From an uncultured Aquincola sp. (GTDB lineage: Bacteria > Pseudomonadota > Gammaproteobacteria > Burkholderiales > Burkholderiaceae), in the NCBI GenBank assembly GCA_937883885.1, contig CAKZXL010000519.1, positions 1 to 7,631 on the forward strand: 7,631 bases of DNA. The letters are read 5' to 3'. Below the pieces are notes generated by a model. That model was not told the origin of the DNA and searched no databases. It saw nothing but the letters and a program-made list of their open reading frames with translations. Each line of letters begins with the position of its first letter. Position 1 is the stretch's first letter. Below are positions 1 to 7,526 of this stretch, in pieces. The translations under genes were made by a program, and so were the position numbers.

Positions 1-255
1 CACGACCGCCTGGTGGCCAGCATCCCGCCGGCCGAGATGATGGACACGCTGCGCTGGATGGGCCCCGCCCTGAGCCCGCGCGAGCTGGCCGCGCTGCTGG
101 CCGACATGCAGGCCAAGGCGCCGCCGGCCGCCTTTGCCGCGATGCTGGACCTGTTGCGCCCGTTGCTGGACCCCGGCCGCTGGGTGCAGCTGGCTGCCGC
201 GCTGGGCGTGGCGCCCGGCCTGCGCAAGGCGACGGCGCCGGAGGCCCGGGCATGA
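1..255 (+). CDS. C-terminal end of a probable hemerythrin-domain protein (5' truncated by the window)
   Basis: Frame 1 is open from the first base and stops at TGA 253-255, so this is the last 84 residues of a longer protein. A GTG at position 13 could be taken as a start, but the reading frame is open upstream of it and nothing resembling a ribosome binding site is visible, so I treat the gene as truncated. The visible part is alpha-helical and rich in Ala, Leu and Pro. It contains IPPAEMMDTLRWMGPALSP near the window start, followed by a helix with LLADMQAKAPPAAF. From memory of the family, this LRWM-pALsp...LLadM...AP..aF pattern resembles the tail that follows the iron-binding four-helix bundle in some proteobacterial hemerythrin-domain proteins. 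None of the His/Glu/Asp iron ligands lie in the visible part, so the assignment is tentative. The stop overlaps the next start by 4 bp (ATGA, 252-255), which indicates an operon with the cytochrome gene. Confidence 0.55.
   Translation, partial: HDRLVASIPPAEMMDTLRWMGPALSPRELAALLADMQAKAPPAAFAAMLDLLRPLLDPGRWVQLAAALGVAPGLRKATAPEARA
240..244 (+). promoter_or_regulatory. Ribosome binding site for the diheme cytochrome c gene
   Basis: GGAGG lies 7 nt before the ATG at 252. It is one of the clearest Shine-Dalgarno matches in the window and supports this start, even though it lies inside the coding end of the upstream gene. Confidence 0.7.
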
Positions 256-1292
256 AGACCTGGACACCCGCCGACCGCCGGCCTGCGGCCGCGGCCGAAG
301 CGCCACCGCGCCGCGCCGGCCGCTGGCTGCGCCGTGGCGCCGCCACCCTGGCCGCGCTGGCGGCCCTGGCCGGCCTGGCCGTGCTGGCCGGCCAGCTGCT
401 GGCCGACGAGCGCATGAACCGCCGCATCATGGTGCCGCAGCAGCCGGTGCTGGCGCTGCGCACCGATGCGCAGGCGGTGGACCGCGGCCGCTACCTGTTC
501 AACTCACGCGGCTGCGTGGACTGCCATGGGGCCAACGGCGCCGGTCGCACCTTCCTCGACCAGCCCGATGGGTTGAAGGTGGTGGGCCCCAACATCACGC
601 CCGGCCCCGGCAGCGCGGTGGCCGGCTACCGCATGCTGGACTGGCTGCGCACGCTGCGCCACGGCGTCAAGCCCGACGGGCGGCCGCTGCTCATCATGCC
701 CAGCGAGGACTACGCCCGCCTGACCGACGACGACCTGGTGTCGCTGGTGGCCTATGTGCAGCAGCTGCCGCCGCAGGCCGGCGCGCAGCGCGTGGTGCAG
801 CTGCCGCTGCCGGTGAAGGTGTTGTACGGCTTCGGGCTCATTCCCGATGCAGCCTCGAAGATCGACCACCTGCAGCTGCCGCCCGCGCCGGTGCCGGAGG
901 GGGTGACGCCCGAGCATGGCGCCTACGTGGCCAACATGTGCCTGGGCTGCCACGGCGCCCGGCTGACCGGCGGCAAGGTGCCCGGTGGCCCGCCCGACTG
1001 GCCCGCCGCGGCCGACCTGACCGGCGGCGATGCCGGCGCGATGGCCCGCTACCGCGACGCCGAGAGCCTGCTGGCCCTGTTCCGCAGCGGCCACCGGCCC
1101 GACGGCACGCCGGTGCAGGTGATGCCCTTCGAATCGCTGCGCGAGATGAGCGAGACCGACGTGCGGGCGCTGCACCTGTACCTGCGCGGCCTGCCCGCCG
1201 GTGGCGTGGCGCCGGGGGCCGAAGCCGCGGCGCACCTCAAGCAGCAGGCGGCGCAGGCGGCCCGGAAACAAATATCGCTCCCGCGGGGCTGA
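252..1292 (+). CDS. Membrane-anchored diheme cytochrome c family protein
   Basis: The 346-residue protein has two class I cytochrome c domains in tandem and probably carries electrons in the periplasm while tethered to the inner membrane. Residues 1-28 are basic and Pro/Ala-rich, and residues 29-50 form one hydrophobic helix that would act as an uncleaved anchor or signal peptide. Heme site one is CVDCH (Cys88, Cys91, His92) with probable sixth ligand Met149 in LIMPSED. Heme site two is CLGCH (Cys230, Cys233, His234) with probable ligand Met291 in VMPFES. Each domain ends with the typical helix before a 'YVQQLPP' or 'YLRGLP' tail. Such tandem cytochromes often serve as electron acceptors for periplasmic dehydrogenases or as donors to oxidases; no such enzyme is visible here, so the partner is unknown. 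The start at 252 is supported by a GGAGG and by a 4-bp overlap with the upstream gene. The last 56 bp overlap the convergent channel gene. Confidence 0.88.
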   Translation: MKTWTPADRRPAAAAEAPPRRAGRWLRRGAATLAALAALAGLAVLAGQLLADERMNRRIMVPQQPVLALRTDAQAVDRGRYLFNSRGCVDCHGANGAGRTFLDQPDGLKVVGPNITPGPGSAVAGYRMLDWLRTLRHGVKPDGRPLLIMPSEDYARLTDDDLVSLVAYVQQLPPQAGAQRVVQLPLPVKVLYGFGLIPDAASKIDHLQLPPAPVPEGVTPEHGAYVANMCLGCHGARLTGGKVPGGPPDWPAAADLTGGDAGAMARYRDAESLLALFRSGHRPDGTPVQVMPFESLREMSETDVRALHLYLRGLPAGGVAPGAEAAAHLKQQAAQAARKQISLPRG

Positions 1293-2583
1293 GCGGCACC
1301 GCCGGCGCGCCCTTCACCCGCGGCTCGCGCTGCACCTGCTGCGGGTACGGAATCTCCACGTCCAGCGCATTGAGCGTGCGCAGCACCGCCAGGTTGACGG
1401 CGCTGCGCACCGCGCCCAGGCCGTTGTGCGGGTCGCGGATCCAGAAGCTGATCGTCAGCTCCAGCCCGTTGGCCGCAAAGTCGGTGAGCGTCACGGCCGG
1501 CGCCGGATCGGTGATCACGCGGTCGATGGCGGCCACCACCGCCACCAGCTGCGGGATCAGCGCATCCACGTCGGTGTCGTAGGCCACCTGCACCACCGTC
1601 GTGCCGTTGATGCGGGTGTCGCTCATCGTCATGCTCACCACCCGCTGGGTGATCATCATCTCGTTGGGCACGATGGACTCGCGGCCGTTGAGCGCGCGGA
1701 TCACGGTGTAGCGGGTGCTGATGTCGGTGATGCGGCCCTCGAAGCCGTCCACCACCACCATGTCGCCGATGCGCAGGCTGCCTTCGGCCAGCAGCACGAA
1801 GCCCGAGACGTAGTTGGCCGCCAGCTTCTGCAGGCCCAGGCCGATGCCCACGCCGATGGCGCCGCCCAGCACCGACAGCGCGGTGAGCGGAATGCCCGCC
1901 GCCGACAGCGCGAACAGCAGCCCCACCACCAGCAGCAGCGCCCGCGTGGCATTGGCCGCAATCTTGCGCAGCGACACGTTGCCGACGAAGCCGGCTTCGC
2001 TGACGCCGGCGAGCAGCCGCGATTCGATGGCGGCCGACAGCCACAGCACCGCCACCAGCACCACCACGGCACTGAGCGCGCCTTCGATCACGCTGCGCAG
2101 GCTGACCTGGCTGCCGCCCACCGTCCAGGTGATGGCTTCCAGCTCGGCCACCACCAGCGGCAGCAGGCCGGTGAGCCACAGCACCAGGCACAGCCACACC
2201 AGCCACGACAGCCAGCGCTCCACCAGCCGCACCAGCGGCGATTGCGGAAAGGCCGCCTGCAGCACCCGCACCGCCACGCGGATGGCGCACAGCGACAGCA
2301 GCACCGGCACCGCCAGGTTCAGCACCGCGCGCGGCAGGTCGGCCGGCATCAGCAGCCGCACCAGCAGCACCGCGCCCAGTGCCAGCAGCGGGAACAGCAC
2401 GCCATCGACCACCCGCTGGCCGAACCAGATGCCGCCGCGCCGGCGGTTGTGGCCCAGCAGCCAGGCCAGCCCGCCGGCGGCGCCCACGCAGGCGGCCAGC
2501 AGGGCCAGCTCGGCCAGCGATGCCAGTTGCCACAGCCCTTCGACCCAGCCGGCCAATGTGTGGCCGGGCAGTACCGGGCTCAA
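1237..2583 (-). CDS. MscS-family mechanosensitive ion channel (TTG start)
   Basis: This 448-residue inner-membrane protein belongs to the small-conductance mechanosensitive channel family, which opens under membrane tension to release solutes during hypo-osmotic shock. About six or seven hydrophobic segments are visible, near residues 22-44, 58-78, 86-107, 124-146, 165-186, 212-230 and 233-256. The last is the pore-lining helix, with the Gly/Ala pattern GGAIGVGIGLGLQKLAANYVSG that defines the family. The beta domain follows (residues about 262-325, with GDMVVVDGFEGRITDI and VPNEMMI), then an alpha/beta domain ending in the typical IPYPQ near residue 418. It is longer than E. coli MscS because of extra N-terminal helices. 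I chose TTG 2583-2581: it overlaps the upstream deacetylase stop (TTGA), has a G-rich Shine-Dalgarno-like GGGGTGG 7 nt upstream, and starts just before the first helix. In-frame ATG/GTG starts further upstream (to 2841) would translate the deacetylase gene out of frame. The C-terminal 25-30 residues are Pro/Ala-rich, lie beyond the usual fold and run into the cytochrome gene. Confidence 0.87.
   Translation of the reverse strand: MSPVLPGHTLAGWVEGLWQLASLAELALLAACVGAAGGLAWLLGHNRRRGGIWFGQRVVDGVLFPLLALGAVLLVRLLMPADLPRAVLNLAVPVLLSLCAIRVAVRVLQAAFPQSPLVRLVERWLSWLVWLCLVLWLTGLLPLVVAELEAITWTVGGSQVSLRSVIEGALSAVVVLVAVLWLSAAIESRLLAGVSEAGFVGNVSLRKIAANATRALLLVVGLLFALSAAGIPLTALSVLGGAIGVGIGLGLQKLAANYVSGFVLLAEGSLRIGDMVVVDGFEGRITDISTRYTVIRALNGRESIVPNEMMITQRVVSMTMSDTRINGTTVVQVAYDTDVDALIPQLVAVVAAIDRVITDPAPAVTLTDFAANGLELTISFWIRDPHNGLGAVRSAVNLAVLRTLNALDVEIPYPQQVQREPRVKGAPAVPLSPAGAIFVSGPPAPPAA
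1266..1295 (-). terminator. Terminator-like hairpin and T-rich tract inside the end of the MscS gene
   Basis: Read on the minus strand from 1295, CGCTC pairs with GAGCG (1295-1291 with 1280-1276). Two further C-G pairs can form above a small bulge, leaving a short loop. ATATTTGTTT (1275-1266) follows directly, an unusual AT-rich patch in this GC-rich window. This is the layout of an intrinsic terminator for minus-strand transcription. On the plus strand no T-tract follows, so it would not serve the cytochrome gene by the same mechanism. The stem is short, and the site lies about 30 nt before the channel stop codon rather than after it, so its activity is uncertain. Confidence 0.4.
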
Positions 2584-3524
2584 GCGCCGTCCACCCCGGC
2601 CAGCACGCGCAGGTGCGCGGCCACGCTGCGGCCCAGCGCCGACAGGTTGTAGCCGCCTTCCAGGCAGGAGACGATGCGGCCCTTGGCATGGCGCTCGGCC
2701 ACGTCGGCGATCTTCCAGGTGATCCAGGCGTAGTCGGCTTCCACCAGGCCCATCTGGCCGAGGTCGTCCTCGCGGTGGGCGTCGAAACCGGCGGAGATGA
2801 AGACCATCTCGGGCCGGAACTCCTCCAGCCGCGGCAGCCACATCGCCTCGATCAGCTCACGCACTTCCATGCCCTTGGTGTAGGGCGGCACCGGCAGGTT
2901 GACCATGTTGGTGCCCAGCGGCACCGCGCCGCTGTTGGGGTACAGCGGGTGCTGGAAGAAGCTGCACATCAGGATGCGCTCGTCACCGGCCACGATGTCC
3001 TCGGTGCCGTTGCCGTGGTGCACGTCGAAGTCGATGATGGCCACGCGCTTCAGGCCACGCACGTCCAGCGCATGGCGTGCGGCCACGCACACGTTGTTGA
3101 AGAAGCAAAAGCCCATGGCCTGCCCGCGCGTGGCATGGTGGCCGGGCGGGCGCACCGAGCAGAAGGCGTTGTCCACCTCGCCGTCGATCACCGCATCGGT
3201 GGCGGCCACCGCGGCACCGGCGGCGCGCAGCATCGCGTTCCAGGTGCCGGGGCCGGCGCTGGTGTCGGGGTCCACCGCCTGGCGGCTGCCGCTCTCGCGC
3301 AGGCGCTGGGCCAGGTCGGAGATCTCGCGCACATAACCGGCGCTGTGCGCCAGCTGCACGTCGGACAGCTGCGCCACCGGCGCGTCGCGCATCTCCAGCG
3401 CCAGGTCCAGGCCGGTGGCGCGCAGGTGGTCGGCGATCGCATCCAGGCGCTGCGGACACTCCGGATGGCCGGCGCCCATCTCGTGCGCCTTGCAATCCGT
3501 ATGGCTGTAAAAGGCAGTCGTCAT
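2580..3524 (-). CDS. Histone deacetylase superfamily zinc amidohydrolase (class II type, AcuC/APAH/HdaH-like)
   Basis: The 314-residue protein is a complete single-domain member of the arginase/deacetylase fold, which hydrolyses acetyl-amide bonds. In bacteria the substrates are acetylated polyamines, acetylated proteins or other small acyl-amides; the sequence alone does not decide which. All signature blocks are present: GHPECPQRL (19-27); RPPGHHA with the catalytic His129-His130 pair; GFCFFNN (138-144); DFDVHHGNGTE (165-175), giving zinc ligands Asp167 and His169; FQHPLYPNSG (190-199); SAGFDAH with zinc ligand Asp248; and EGGYN with the transition-state Tyr292. It should therefore be active. 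There is no signal peptide, so it is cytoplasmic. The start MTTAFYSH fits the family, but no good Shine-Dalgarno precedes it. Its stop overlaps the likely TTG start of the MscS gene, so the two should be cotranscribed and translationally coupled. It is divergent from the MoxR gene, 39 bp away. Confidence 0.93.
   Translation of the reverse strand: MTTAFYSHTDCKAHEMGAGHPECPQRLDAIADHLRATGLDLALEMRDAPVAQLSDVQLAHSAGYVREISDLAQRLRESGSRQAVDPDTSAGPGTWNAMLRAAGAAVAATDAVIDGEVDNAFCSVRPPGHHATRGQAMGFCFFNNVCVAARHALDVRGLKRVAIIDFDVHHGNGTEDIVAGDERILMCSFFQHPLYPNSGAVPLGTNMVNLPVPPYTKGMEVRELIEAMWLPRLEEFRPEMVFISAGFDAHREDDLGQMGLVEADYAWITWKIADVAERHAKGRIVSCLEGGYNLSALGRSVAAHLRVLAGVDGA
2591..2597 (-). promoter_or_regulatory. 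Shine-Dalgarno-like site deciding the TTG start of the MscS gene
   Basis: On the minus strand GGGGTGG lies 7 nt upstream of TTG 2583-2581, inside the last codons of the deacetylase. It is the main reason to prefer this start over TTG 2556, which has no purine-rich run before it. Confidence 0.4.
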
Positions 3525-3563
3525 CGCGGAAAAGGGCTCGCGGTTTTCGGATAAGGTGCAAGC
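3525..3563. promoter_or_regulatory. 39-bp divergent gap between deacetylase and MoxR genes, probable promoter region
   Basis: This is the only divergent junction in the window, so promoters for both flanking transcription units should lie here or slightly inside the flanking genes. It holds two purine/pyrimidine runs (GGAAAAGGG and GGTTTTCGG) and is less GC-rich than its surroundings. AAGGTG at 3553-3558 ends 5 nt before the MoxR ATG and is a reasonable Shine-Dalgarno. I could not find a -35/-10 pair with correct spacing on either strand, and there is no convincing operator palindrome. Confidence 0.4.
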
Positions 3564-4490
<927 letters not shown>

Positions 4491-4499
4491 CCTGCCGCC

Positions 4500-5468
4500 A
4501 TGCTCTCCGCCCTGCGCACGCGCTGGCAGGCCTGGTGGCAGGCGCGCCATCCGCTCACCGACCGCTGGGTGCTCACCCAGCGCAACATCTACATCGTGCC
4601 CACGCCGGCCGGGCTGGCCTTCGGCATCACGCTGCTGGTGATGCTCCTGGCCTCGATCAACTACCAGCTCAACCTGGGCTATGTGCTCACCTTCCTGCTG
4701 GCCGGCGCGGGCATCGCCTCGCTGCACATGACCCATGCCACGCTGCGCGGCCTGACGCTGCAGCTGCGCCCGGTGGCCAGCGCCTTTGCCGGCGAGCCGG
4801 CGCGGCTCGACCTGGTGGTGCAAAGCCCGGGCAGCCGGCGCCATGGCATCGGCCTGGGCTTCGACGCGCGCGCCCAGCGCGGCGCGCAGGTGTGGATCGA
4901 CGTGCCGGCCCAGGGCCAGGAAAGCGCGGTGCTGCGCTTCGTGCCGCCGCAGCGCGGCCTGCACGGCATCCCGGCGCTGCGGGCGGAAACGCGCTTTCCG
5001 TTCGGCCTGTTCCGCGCCTGGACGGTGTGGCGCCCCGCCGCGCGCATGCTGGCCTGGCCCGCGCCCGAAACGCCCACCGCGCCGCTGCCGGCGCCCTTGC
5101 CGCTGGGCGGCGACGCGGTACTGCAGCGCCAACGCGACGGCGGCGAGTTCGACGGCGTGCGCGCCTACCGCCGCGGCGACGCGCTGCGCCGCGTGGTGTG
5201 GAAAAAGGCGGCCCGCACCGGCGAGCTGGTGACGCGTGAGAACACCGGCGCCGCCACGCAGGAGCTGTGGCTCGACTGGCAGCTGGCCGGCGTACCCGGC
5301 ACCGAGGCGCGGCTGTCGCGCCTGGCCGCCTGGGTGCTGGCGGCCGACCAGGCCGGCGCGCTGCACGGCCTGCGGCTGCCGGGGCTGGAACTGGCACCCG
5401 GCCAGGGCGATGCCCACCGCCTGCAGGCGCTGGACGCACTCGCCCTGCACTCCGGGGCGGCCCGATGA
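4500..5468 (+). CDS. DUF58 domain-containing membrane protein
   Basis: The 322-residue protein has two adjacent hydrophobic segments near residues 38-56 and 60-80, then a soluble domain. The DUF58 signature is at residues 215-239: GEFDGVRAYRRGD, then the WKKAAR stretch with Trp234 and Lys235. This conserved block is followed by a degenerate von Willebrand A-like fold in family members. DUF58 proteins are nearly always encoded beside a MoxR ATPase and are regarded as its partners; the biochemical role is not established. The start ATG lies 9 bp after the MoxR stop with no clear Shine-Dalgarno, so translation probably depends on ribosomes finishing the MoxR gene. The stop overlaps the tgpA start by 4 bp (ATGA, 5465-5468). 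The length is normal for proteobacterial family members. Confidence 0.92.
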   Translation: MLSALRTRWQAWWQARHPLTDRWVLTQRNIYIVPTPAGLAFGITLLVMLLASINYQLNLGYVLTFLLAGAGIASLHMTHATLRGLTLQLRPVASAFAGEPARLDLVVQSPGSRRHGIGLGFDARAQRGAQVWIDVPAQGQESAVLRFVPPQRGLHGIPALRAETRFPFGLFRAWTVWRPAARMLAWPAPETPTAPLPAPLPLGGDAVLQRQRDGGEFDGVRAYRRGDALRRVVWKKAARTGELVTRENTGAATQELWLDWQLAGVPGTEARLSRLAAWVLAADQAGALHGLRLPGLELAPGQGDAHRLQALDALALHSGAAR

Positions 5469-7519
5469 CCACGCTGCGCCTGCCCCGCTGGCCGCTGCCC
5501 GGCCGCCTGCCGCGCGACACGCGCGACGTGCTGTTCCTGCTGGTGGTCATCGGCTGGACCTTGATGCCCCACCTGGGCCGGCTGCCGCTGTGGTGCGGGC
5601 TGATGGTGGGCGCGGTGCTCACCGCCCGCGCGGTGCTGGCGCTGCGCGCCGCACCACTGCCCAGCCGCTGGCTGCTGGCCGGGCTGCTGGCGGTGGCCGT
5701 GGGCCTGACGCTACACAGCTACCGGACGCTGCTGGGCAAGGAAGCCGGCGTCACCCTGCTGGTGATGCTGATGGTGCTCAAGACCCTGGAGCTGCGCGCC
5801 CGGCGCGATGCGCTGGTGGTGTTCTTCCTCGGCTTCTTCCTGGTGCTCACCAACTTCCTGTATTCGCAGACGCTGCCGGTGGCGGCGGCCATGATCATCG
5901 CGGTCTGGGGCCTGCTCACCGCGCTGGTGCTGGCGCACATGCCGGTGGGCCAGCCGGCCCTGCGAGAGGCCGGCGGCCTGGCCGCGCGGGCCACGCTGTT
6001 CGGCATGCCGGTGATGGTGGCGCTGTTCCTGCTGTTTCCACGGGTGGGCCCCTTGTGGGCGCTGCCGCAGGATGCGGGCGCGCGCACCGGCCTGTCGGGC
6101 ACGCTCACGCTGGGCGGCGTGGCCGAGGTGGCCAACGACGACAGCGTGGCCTTTCGCGTGCGCTTCGATGGCACGCCGCCGCCCAATGCCCAGCTGTACT
6201 GGCGCGGCCCGGTGCTCAGCCGCTTCGACGGCCGCGAATGGCACCGGCTGGAACGCAGCAGCATGGGACCACAGGCCTGGCTGGGCGCCGAGCTGCGCAC
6301 GCTGGGCGCGCCGGTGCGCTACGAGATGACGCTGGAGCCTTCTCGCCTGCCGCTGCTACCGCTGCTGGAAGCCACCCCGGCCAGTGCCGACGAGGCGCCG
6401 CGCATCGAAGGCTGGCGTCTGCTGCAGCGGCCCGACCTGGAATGGCTGACCGACCGCCCGGTGACCGACCGGCTGCGCTTGACGGTGCAGGCCTGGCCCC
6501 GCTTCGAGCATGGCCCGCGCGAGCCCGCGCTGGGCCTGCAGGACCACCTGACCCTGCCGCCCGGCTACAACCCCCGCACGCTGCAATGGGCCGCCGCGCT
6601 GCGCCGCCAGCCCGCTTATGCACAGGCCGATGCGGCCACGCTCGCCGACGCGGTGCTGCGCCACATCCGCACCGCCGGCTTCAGCTACACGCTGGCGCCG
6701 GGCCTCTATGGCGACGAGCTGGGCCGCCATGCCATCGACGAGTTCTGGCTCGACCGCAAGCAGGGCTTTTGCGAGCACTTCGCCACCGCCTTCGTGGTGG
6801 TGATGCGTGCGCTGGACGTGCCGGCCCGTGTGGTCACCGGTTACCAGGGCGCCGACCCGGCGCTGCAGGACGGCTACCTGGTGGTGCGGCAAAGCCATGC
6901 CCATGCCTGGACCGAGATCTGGCAGCCCGGCCGCGGCTGGGTGCGGGTGGACCCCACCGCCGCTGTCGCGCCCGACCGGGTGGACCGCAGCCGCTCCTTG
7001 CGGCCCACGCCGGGCCTGGTGGCCGGCGCGCTGGCCGGCATGAGCCCCGCGCTGCTGGAGCGCTGGCGCGGCACCTACGAGCGGGTGAACAACCGCTGGA
7101 ACCAGTGGGTGCTGAACTACTCGCGCAGCCAGCAGTTCGATTTGCTCAAGCAACTGGGCTTCGACACCCCGCGCTGGGAAGACCTGGCGCTGCTGATGAT
7201 CGGCCTGGCCAGCGGCGCCGCACTGCTGGGCGCCGGTTGGGCGCTGTGGGACCGCCAGCGCCGCGACCCCTGGGAGCGGTTGCAGGCCGACCTGCGCGCC
7301 CGCCTGGCCCTGCTGGGCGTGCCGGCCCGCCCCTTCGAAGGGCCGCGCACGCTGGCCCAGCGGGTGCGCGACCAGCTGGGCGAACGCGGCCAGGCCGTGG
7401 CCACCGAGCTGGAAGCACTGGATGCCTTGCGTTATGCGCCTGGCGCCAGCCAGCGCCCGGACCGCGGCTGGCAGCGCCGCTTCCAGCGCGCCACGGCGGC
7501 CGCCCGCCGCTCGGGATAA
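5465..7519 (+). CDS. tgpA: TgpA-type membrane protein with periplasmic transglutaminase-like domain
   Basis: The 684-residue inner-membrane protein has the three-part TgpA layout. Residues 1-191 hold about six or seven hydrophobic segments (near 21-37, 42-60, 68-84, 95-109, 116-132, 137-157 and 174-191), matching the DUF3488/TgpA N-terminal domain. The periplasmic part contains the family block YWRGPVLSRFDGREW (about 245-259) and then the transglutaminase core: GFCEHFATAF with nucleophile Cys436, SHAHAWTE with His480, and VDPTAAV with Asp496, so the triad is complete. A last membrane helix (about 574-594) is followed by a charged C-terminal tail (DUF4129-like). P. aeruginosa TgpA, encoded in the same MoxR-DUF58-TgpA order, is described as essential for growth; the natural substrate is unclear, with peptidoglycan-related or envelope protein targets suggested. 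The ATG at 5465 overlaps the DUF58 stop. Upstream in-frame starts back to 5267 would only overlap DUF58 out of frame. The C-terminal tail contains the first copy of the 40-bp repeat. Confidence 0.93.
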   Translation: MTTLRLPRWPLPGRLPRDTRDVLFLLVVIGWTLMPHLGRLPLWCGLMVGAVLTARAVLALRAAPLPSRWLLAGLLAVAVGLTLHSYRTLLGKEAGVTLLVMLMVLKTLELRARRDALVVFFLGFFLVLTNFLYSQTLPVAAAMIIAVWGLLTALVLAHMPVGQPALREAGGLAARATLFGMPVMVALFLLFPRVGPLWALPQDAGARTGLSGTLTLGGVAEVANDDSVAFRVRFDGTPPPNAQLYWRGPVLSRFDGREWHRLERSSMGPQAWLGAELRTLGAPVRYEMTLEPSRLPLLPLLEATPASADEAPRIEGWRLLQRPDLEWLTDRPVTDRLRLTVQAWPRFEHGPREPALGLQDHLTLPPGYNPRTLQWAAALRRQPAYAQADAATLADAVLRHIRTAGFSYTLAPGLYGDELGRHAIDEFWLDRKQGFCEHFATAFVVVMRALDVPARVVTGYQGADPALQDGYLVVRQSHAHAWTEIWQPGRGWVRVDPTAAVAPDRVDRSRSLRPTPGLVAGALAGMSPALLERWRGTYERVNNRWNQWVLNYSRSQQFDLLKQLGFDTPRWEDLALLMIGLASGAALLGAGWALWDRQRRDPWERLQADLRARLALLGVPARPFEGPRTLAQRVRDQLGERGQAVATELEALDALRYAPGASQRPDRGWQRRFQRATAAARRSG
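7303..7342 (+). repeat. 40-bp exact direct repeat, copy 1 (inside the tgpA 3' end)
   Basis: This stretch, from CCTGGCCCTG to CTTCGAAGGG, is identical to 7592-7631, 289 bp downstream. The base to its left (G 7302) differs from the base left of copy 2 (C 7591). In tgpA it encodes LALLGVPARPFEG within the helical tail after the last membrane segment, where it fits well, so this copy is likely the genuine one. Confidence 0.95.
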
Positions 7520-7526
7520 TGGACCG

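Noticed and set aside
1201..2652. Plus-strand open frame of 483 codons opposite the MscS gene
   Set aside because: The His/Gln/Arg-rich product is typical of the antisense of a membrane-protein gene, and the MscS frame is clearly real.
2584..2841. In-frame N-terminal extension of the MscS gene to an ATG at 2841
   Set aside because: It lies wholly inside the well-conserved deacetylase gene in another frame, and its translation is Arg/Gly/Pro-rich without membrane character, as expected of a GC-rich shadow frame.
3490..3518. TTGCAA followed by TGTAAA as a possible promoter for the MoxR gene
   Set aside because: The spacing between the two hexamers is about 10 nt, far from the usual 16-18, and they lie inside the start of the deacetylase gene.
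5267..5464. Earlier start for tgpA, 66 codons upstream
   Set aside because: This would overlap DUF58 by about 200 bp out of frame. The ATG at 5465 gives the usual TgpA N-terminus and the ATGA coupling seen elsewhere in the window.
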